Positions 8,001 to 11,192 of a stretch of DNA of 11,192 bases are shown one piece after another (the first letter of the stretch is position 1; the number at the start of each line of letters is the position of its first letter). A program made the position numbers and the translations under genes. This stretch comes from JABFRZ01 sp031413955 (GTDB lineage Bacteria > Planctomycetota > UBA1135 > GCA-002686595), in the NCBI GenBank assembly GCA_031413955.1, contig JANOGB010000088.1, positions 1-11,192 of the forward strand, read 5' to 3'. The notes beneath the pieces are model-generated. The model saw only the letters and a program-made list of their open reading frames with translations. It was not told the DNA's origin and did not search any database.

Positions 8001-9422
8001 GGCGTCGGGTGCGCGCCTCCGGCGAACCCGAATTGCGTGCAGATCCTGCCCGTGCTGCCGGTGGAAGTGGCTCCGAATCAGCCGCCGATCGGCCCGGGAA
8101 TCAAGGGCATCGTCAACGCCCTGTGCGAGCAGGAGATCGAGATCCTCGGTTGCGGCTTCTTCCCGAACGAGGTCACGACCATCTGCGTCGACGGCCACAG
8201 CGAACGGCCCGGCAAGATCGTCTCGACCGCGGTCACGCTGAGCTGCGACACCAACGGCGACGGGATCGTGGATTCTTCCATGCCGCTCGCCAACGTTTTC
8301 CCGATCAGCGACAACCTGATCCGGGCGACGCTGCCCACGCTACCGACCCTCCCGGGAACGGCGTTCGGGCTCGCCTGCTGTGGCGGTCCCGGCATCGTGA
8401 CCGTGACGACGAGCTTCACCTCCGGAGACAACAACGTGTTCGGTCCGTTCACACGCACGACCGTGTGCTCGGTGGACCTCGGCGTGCGCGCGCCCGTGGT
8501 CCTTTCGGTCACGCCTTCGGGCGGCGACTGTTCGATCCCGCAGGACGTGCTGATCTCGGGTTCGTGCTTCCTCGTGCCGCAGGGCAGCATCTCGCGCGTG
8601 TACGCGGTCGAGTTCGACCCGGACACGCAGACGCTGAACCACGCGAACACGATCGAGGCCACGAACTTCGTCGTGCTCAACGCGAACCTGATCGACGCCT
8701 TGTTCGACTTCGGCGGCAGCCCCGGTCCGTTCATGATCTTCGTGACCGGTCCCGGTGGAACGAGCCGGAACCTGACGCAGGGTCAGACGCCCCTCGGCTG
8801 TGTGCCGGGCAACGAGCAGGGCGTGCAAGTCACGTTCACCTGCGCCGGTGGCAACGATGCGCCGGTGGCCTACTGCAAGAACGTCACCAAGGCAGCCTAC
8901 AACGGCTGGGCCGCGGTCAGTGCTGCGGAGGTCAACAACGGGTCCTTCGATCCGGATGGGGATCCGATCAGCCTGAGCCTGAGCCCGGCGGGACCCTACC
9001 CGGTGGGCCAGACGGTGGTCACGCTGACGGTCACCGACAACAAGGGAGCTTCCAGCTCGTGCCAGGCCACCATCACGGTGAACGGCGCCAAGCCCAAGGT
9101 GAAGATCCTCGCGCCCGACGCCTGGGCTTCCGAGCCAGGTAGCAACAAAGGGAAGTTCCGCGTGCTCCGCAGCGGCTCGACCGCTGCGCCGTTGACCGTG
9201 TACTACACGGTCGGCGGATCGGCGACCGGCTCGGACTACATCGCCCTGTCCGGGTCGGTGACCATCCCGATCGGCCAGAGCGGTGCGGACATCTGGGTCA
9301 CGCCCAAGAACGACTTCGTGAAGGAGCCGGTCGAGACCGTGATCGCGACGCTGGCGGCCAACGCGGCCTACCTCATCGTTGCGCCCAACCAGGCGACGGT
9401 GAACATCCAGGACAACGACTAG
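5001..9422 (+). CDS. Large secreted mosaic protein with HYR/PKD-like and Calx-beta C-terminal domains
   Basis: This 1,473-residue exported protein has unknown function. The ATG at 5001 has AGGGG 7 bases upstream and begins a clear signal peptide: basic 'MKSHR', hydrophobic core 9-22 and an A26-L-A28 cleavage site. Residues 30-600 are a beta-rich region of no recognised family with an EF-hand-like loop (D181-TSGDGLVE). Residues 703-770 resemble a nidogen/lectin-like beta sandwich ('FYLNSNGSVSFGAGDTD', 'IAPAWSDLNPG'). Two IPT/TIG-like segments follow (about 1034-1130 and 1164-1275); the first holds D1083-TNGDGIVD. A HYR/PKD-like domain (1285-1360, 'FDPDGDP', 'TLTVTDNKGASSSC') and a complete Calx-beta domain (1364-1473, ending 'NIQDND') close it. 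Many cysteines suggest disulfides outside the cytoplasm. There is no transmembrane anchor, PEP-CTERM or LPXTG signal. Calcium binding and an adhesive or structural surface role are inferred. Domain edges are estimates. Confidence 0.85.
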   Translation: MKSHRIPPVVWVTSFVLTATALRPQALAQQSDDALAEARALDAELLQRLGIQSPGGDPGGEGNLERKPGQFLRKLGGTPGREAIGIAEVLNASGPLSAALMTSVGGRDTQFSEVTLVADWDGREDCSADRAAKVDDLSGLEPDVDFTLTRVAISEHTIANGFTENVFYYGDSVGNVYVGVDTSGDGLVELVHTIHLPTVLNAFGTLLSDDQVIVTGLAVNPVADLTSFADVNGSYLGFAGQTGEILYVTYLDTRGLRLAVNNTIVRGGLLAIPIADVVSPAPAPPGVDSPLGFPVTVGGAFGVAFTVFSPFGGLAVDDDGSAYFAQADLIQRSGANIVKVASLDDAMSQDRSLAVNGILTITNLNPAGGVYGTTSGPTDQVNRFTNYSGTSVLFGNVVSLSAGPCNTLYAALAKSNTGSGDVTEGLFSAPAALGLAGTPSMVISFADCLGAFDACSGIAEVGIAGQLPIGDGRADTIAAGAALPGVNNFRAYVLGNGPDLRAVAPAANAVFGNTDETLKLDLQIDFTIHAGLALNEADKLFVIAGGTPAGIGVNPSPLVTEILWFEDRCPADRRGDFVDFRGDALPLPPASGGNVGDGDSDRFDHILLQAPVDGVTFTPTGLSGLARGFLLYLNRHRNDYANVGLANLPNGLTQGDDATNGPIAFEALDLGHQAAGGDDQNPPFRGDDSDGAGGSPLAGPLLGGFEFAFGGPVGVANCAWNEFYLNSNGSVSFGAGDTDNSPTILELRAGSPKIAPAWSDLNPGARAGGYLNSFPVQALGFADVNAFKVRWINVPEFSKEACGSLNTCAVTLLDDGSSLDENSSQPLNPANPIGNNAVPFDLQEGPTDLQWERDPYTGVLLGCTSRREGSGQFCFDYCRMDLLGTVNNPVLTGYSIGGLAQTTPPGLCEINVSEAARAADGNPFGVLQSTTASILACLIGEGTEPTLYEFFNEGQGPGLGRWGEFIPAIVDFDLRAEGNDALLCKPASQLDANRGRACFLGVGCAPPANPNCVQILPVLPVEVAPNQPPIGPGIKGIVNALCEQEIEILGCGFFPNEVTTICVDGHSERPGKIVSTAVTLSCDTNGDGIVDSSMPLANVFPISDNLIRATLPTLPTLPGTAFGLACCGGPGIVTVTTSFTSGDNNVFGPFTRTTVCSVDLGVRAPVVLSVTPSGGDCSIPQDVLISGSCFLVPQGSISRVYAVEFDPDTQTLNHANTIEATNFVVLNANLIDALFDFGGSPGPFMIFVTGPGGTSRNLTQGQTPLGCVPGNEQGVQVTFTCAGGNDAPVAYCKNVTKAAYNGWAAVSAAEVNNGSFDPDGDPISLSLSPAGPYPVGQTVVTLTVTDNKGASSSCQATITVNGAKPKVKILAPDAWASEPGSNKGKFRVLRSGSTAAPLTVYYTVGGSATGSDYIALSGSVTIPIGQSGADIWVTPKNDFVKEPVETVIATLAANAAYLIVAPNQATVNIQDND

Positions 9423-9466
9423 CCCCCTAGTCCTTGTCGGCGGTGATCCTCCGGGGCACCGCATGG

Positions 9467-9513
9467 AGCAGCCCTCCGATGGCCGAGACCCTCGCGGCCG
9501 TCGGAGGGCTGCT
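9467..9513 (+). terminator. Strong hairpin after the secreted-protein gene
   Basis: Bases 9467-9485 (starting AGCAGCCCTCCGA) pair with 9495-9513 (ending TCGGAGGGCTGCT), leaving a 9-base loop. All 19 positions pair in RNA, one as U-G. The hairpin lies 45 bases after the stop at 9422 and ends 72 bases before the sigma gene start. It lacks a U-run, being followed by GACTTTCC, so it is either a strong non-canonical terminator or a 3'-end stabiliser. Confidence 0.55.
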
Positions 9514-9560
9514 GACTTTCCCCACCACGCGGACACCCTGCGGACCAGGAGGGCGTCATC

Positions 9561-9569
9561 TGTTACGGT
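9561..9569 (+). promoter_or_regulatory. Possible extended -10 element before the first sigma gene
   Basis: TGTTACGGT fits TG-N-TANNNT, an extended -10 form seen in GC-rich bacteria. No -35 hexamer is recognisable at the right distance. Transcription from here would give a leader of only about 10 bases, with the ribosome site almost at the 5' end. It is placed correctly between the hairpin at 9467-9513 and the GTG at 9586, but the match is short. Confidence 0.25.
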
Positions 9570-9585
9570 CTGCAGGGAGTTCGCC

Positions 9586-10254
9586 GTGCCTTCACCCGAG
9601 AGCGAAGTTCCGATCGGTGACGATTCCGGCGCGGGTCCGCTGCCGGACCTCTCGCGCTCGATCGAGCTCGTGCACCTGATCCAGGGCGGTGATCGCGGCG
9701 CCTGCGATGAGCTCTTCGAGCGCTACCGCCCGCGGCTCCTGCGCATCGTGCGCGTGCGCCTCGGCGAGCAGCTCCGGCGTCACCTCGACGAGGAGGACGT
9801 AGTGCAGGAGGTCCTCCTGGTCGCCACGCGGAAGATCGCGGAGTTCGAGCTGCGCAGCCACGCCGGCATCCTGCAGTGGCTCGCGCGCATCGCCGAGAAC
9901 CAGATCGGCAAGAAGCGCGAGCACTTCGAGGCGGACAAGCGCGCTGCGGATCGCGAGGTCCGGCTGCGCCCCGGCTCCGAGGCCGGCGCAGGCATCGCGG
10001 TCGCTGCCAGCGCGCTGTCGCCCTCGCAGAAGGCGATGCGCGCGGAGTTCGAGGAGCTGCTCGACTCCTACGTCCAGGAACTCGACCCGCCCGAGTACCG
10101 CGAGGTGATCCTGCTGCGCGACTACTACCACGAGGACTGGGAGGAGGTCCGCCGGGCGCTCGCGCGGCCGACGATCGCGGCGGCTCAGGAGCTGTATCGC
10201 CGCGCGTACCACCGGCTCCGGGAGAAGATGAAGAAGCACCTCGAGCGGGGATAG
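9586..10254 (+). CDS. ECF-type sigma-70 family RNA polymerase sigma factor
   Basis: This 222-residue sigma factor directs RNA polymerase to a regulon not identifiable here. Region 2 spans about residues 28-111, with the core-binding motif 'DVVQEV' (71-76) and the region 2.3/2.4 segment 'ILQWLARIAENQIGKKR' (95-111). A charged linker follows, then region 4 with 'LDPPEYREVILLRDYY' and a helix-turn-helix segment 'WEEVRRALARPTIAAAQELY'. Region 3 is absent, as in ECF sigmas. The start is GTG 9586, with AGGGAG (9574-9579) 6 bases upstream. An upstream in-frame TTG/ATG would read through the terminator hairpin and is rejected. The sequence resembles the region-2/region-4 sigma factors abundant in Planctomycetota. 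No anti-sigma gene or kinase is adjacent inside the window; a diverged paralogue follows at 10431. Confidence 0.9.
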   Translation: MPSPESEVPIGDDSGAGPLPDLSRSIELVHLIQGGDRGACDELFERYRPRLLRIVRVRLGEQLRRHLDEEDVVQEVLLVATRKIAEFELRSHAGILQWLARIAENQIGKKREHFEADKRAADREVRLRPGSEAGAGIAVAASALSPSQKAMRAEFEELLDSYVQELDPPEYREVILLRDYYHEDWEEVRRALARPTIAAAQELYRRAYHRLREKMKKHLERG

Positions 10255-10263
10255 CCGGCCCAC

Positions 10264-10276
10264 GCTCCAGCCTGGC
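10264..10276 (-). repeat. Truncated REP-like unit, copy F (inverted)
   Basis: GCTCCAGCCTGGC is identical to the inner part of copy B (1089-1101), including its distinguishing A-T variant, but the left arm is missing. It begins 9 bases after the sigma gene stop. With copy D 36 bases downstream it makes a second inverted pair, mirroring the B/C pair upstream of thiolase. Confidence 0.45.
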
Positions 10277-10312
10277 GGCGACAAGAGGAGGGGGGCCAGG
10301 GAGGGAGAAGGC

Positions 10313-10352
10313 GGAGCCGGGCTGGAGCCCGGCGCTCCCGGATGAAAAAAAA
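10313..10352 (+). repeat. REP-like palindrome, copy D, with A-tract
   Basis: The 26-base palindrome (10313-10338) is identical to copies A and C. It is followed by CGGATG and eight A residues (10345-10352). The sequence CGGATGA after the palindrome is shared with copy A, while the A-tract is shared with copy C. It lies in the 176-base gap between the two sigma genes. The ATG inside it (10342) opens a frame that looks spurious. Confidence 0.75.
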
Positions 10353-10430
10353 GTCCAGCTTTCGCGTGGGTTGGCTCCCGGAGTCCGGATCTGGTGCTGG
10401 AGGCCCGCCCGGCGGGTCGCCCCTTTACCC

Positions 10431-11075
10431 TTGGCTGCCCAAGAACCCTCGAACACCCCCTGCAAGGGTGGAGACCCGCGCAGCGGGGCCACCAGGTCCG
10501 ACGAGCTCACCCAGCGTCTCCAGCAAGGTGACGGCGATGCCCTGGGAGTCCTCCTCCGGCGGCACAAGGAACACCTGCGGCGGATCGTCGCGATCCGGCT
10601 CGCGGCGCGCCTGGCGAAGATCCTCGACGAGGAGGAGCTCCCGGAGGACGCGCTGCGCACCGGGCTGCTGGCGGCGCGCGAGGGCGAGCTCGCTTCCGAG
10701 GCGGGGCTCGTGCGCTGGCTGGCGAAGCTGCTCGAGCGCGAGGTGCGCCGGCGCGGAGACGGCGGGCTGGGCGAGACGCGCGAGCGTCCGCGCACCCTGC
10801 GCTTCGATGGCGACGGGGACGTCGCCGATGCTCGCCGGACGCAGCGCGAGGACTCCGAGCGCCTGGTGGACGCGCGCGTGGCCGAGCTCGAGCCCGAGGA
10901 GTTCCGCGAGGTGCTGATCCTGCGCGACTACTGCGGCGCGGAGTGGGAGCTCGTGCGCGAGCGCTTCGGGTTGCTGTCGGTGGAAGCGGCGCAGGAACTC
11001 TACCGCAGGGCGCACGAGAAGCTCGCCCGCAGGATGCGCGCGCACCTGCGCCAGGGCTCCGGCATGTTGCCGTAA
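10431..11075 (+). CDS. Diverged ECF-like sigma factor paralogue
   Basis: About 214 residues, co-linear with the sigma factor upstream (9586-10254). Over region 4 (54 positions, 'LEPEEFREVLILRDYC' to 'RRMRAHL') I count 27 identities to that neighbour. Over region 2 (84 gapless positions) I count 29. The core-binding 'DVVQEV' motif of region 2.2 is replaced by 'ELPEDA', losing the conserved Gln-Glu, whereas region 4, which reads the -35 element, is well kept. The protein may be a sigma of altered polymerase affinity, a decoy competing for promoters, or a decaying duplicate. The frame is intact. The start is uncertain: TTG 10431 gives an N-terminal tail matching the paralogue in length but has no convincing ribosome site; TTG 10371 is the alternative. 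The upstream gap holds REP-like repeats. Confidence 0.75.
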   Translation: MAAQEPSNTPCKGGDPRSGATRSDELTQRLQQGDGDALGVLLRRHKEHLRRIVAIRLAARLAKILDEEELPEDALRTGLLAAREGELASEAGLVRWLAKLLEREVRRRGDGGLGETRERPRTLRFDGDGDVADARRTQREDSERLVDARVAELEPEEFREVLILRDYCGAEWELVRERFGLLSVEAAQELYRRAHEKLARRMRAHLRQGSGMLP

Positions 11076-11125
11076 CCCCTGACCTGGGCGGCAGCCCGAG
11101 CTGGAACTGGCGTTCGTCGGCCCGC

Positions 11126-11160
11126 GCTTGCTAGGTTTCGGGCGTGGCGGTTCAGCAAGC
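11126..11160. repeat. Small inverted repeat near the window end
   Basis: GCTTGCT (11126-11132) and AGCAAGC (11154-11160) are perfect 7-base complements enclosing 21 bases. The candidate start GTG 11144 lies within the loop. It could be an operator or a leader hairpin for the gene beginning there, or chance. Confidence 0.25.
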
Positions 11161-11192
11161 CAGTGGGCGTGGTGGGCGGTCTGGCGGGCTCG
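11144..11192 (+). CDS. Possible start of a further gene, cut by the window end
   Basis: From GTG 11144 the frame is open to the end of the window and reads 'MAVQQASGRGGRSGGL'. AGG (11133-11135) lies 8 bases upstream as a modest ribosome site. The position, 68 bases after the second sigma gene, suits a new transcription unit. Sixteen residues of low-complexity glycine and arginine do not identify a family. In Planctomycetota such sigma genes are often followed by a protein kinase, but nothing visible here tests that. Confidence 0.3.
   Translation, partial: MAVQQASGRGGRSGGL

Noticed and set aside
6447..8198. A 583-residue open frame on the minus strand inside the secreted-protein gene
   Set aside because: It is an arginine-, valine- and glutamate-rich antisense reading typical of GC-rich coding DNA. 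The plus-strand frame has a signal peptide and recognisable domains throughout.
10342..10430. ATG at 10342 followed by A AAA AAG, a classic -1 slippery heptamer that would shift into the second sigma frame
   Set aside because: The A-tract belongs to the REP-like element and recurs at 1185-1191 with no gene attached. The ATG has no ribosome site and no downstream stimulatory structure of note was seen. A short N-terminal tail from TTG 10431 matches the paralogue better.

Overview
The window is GC-rich throughout, densely coded, and mixes housekeeping-type metabolic genes with a very long secreted protein and two sigma-factor-like genes. The sigma-factor type (a short N-terminal tail, an 'LRS.AGILQWLARIAENQI'-like region 2 and a 'FREVL/YREVI..LRDY' region 4), the 1,473-residue exported mosaic protein and the dispersed palindromic repeats best fit a deep-branching, GC-rich Planctomycetota lineage. 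That assignment rests on family resemblance only; another GC-rich environmental phylum such as Myxococcota is not excluded.

Layout. Positions 1-911 (minus strand) hold two consecutive small heat-shock protein (Hsp20) genes, 462-911 then 91-459, separated by 2 bases, with a palindromic repeat just after the second stop. Positions 912-1459 form a divergent intergenic region with two more copies of that repeat in opposite orientation. On the plus strand, 1460-4773 carries a fatty-acid/short-chain acyl-CoA module: acetyl-CoA acetyltransferase (thiolase), 3-hydroxybutyryl-CoA dehydrogenase (start codon overlaps the thiolase stop) and, after a 117-base gap occupied by a long inverted repeat, acyl-CoA dehydrogenase. 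A weak intrinsic-terminator-like hairpin (4867-4890) precedes a leader with three GGGTCA motifs and the large secreted protein gene (5001-9422). That gene ends before a strong hairpin (9467-9513). Two paralogous ECF-type sigma genes follow (9586-10254 and 10431-11075), separated by another pair of repeat copies. A probable new reading frame begins at 11144 and runs off the window.

How the genes work together. Thiolase, hydroxyacyl-CoA dehydrogenase and acyl-CoA dehydrogenase supply three of the four steps of a beta-oxidation turn (or, in reverse, of acetyl-CoA to butyryl-CoA conversion). The enoyl-CoA hydratase and the electron-transfer flavoprotein must lie elsewhere. The Hsp20 pair would act as ATP-independent holdase chaperones. 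The sigma pair looks like a tandem duplication in which the second copy has kept region 4 but lost the conserved core-binding motif of region 2.

Nothing here demonstrates a new defence or mobile system. The most unusual signals are the palindromic repeat family, including one copy embedded in frame in an Hsp20 gene, the diverged second sigma factor, the long hairpin between hbd and the acyl-CoA dehydrogenase gene, and the modular secreted protein. Several genes here appear to start at TTG or GTG, so start sites are argued case by case.
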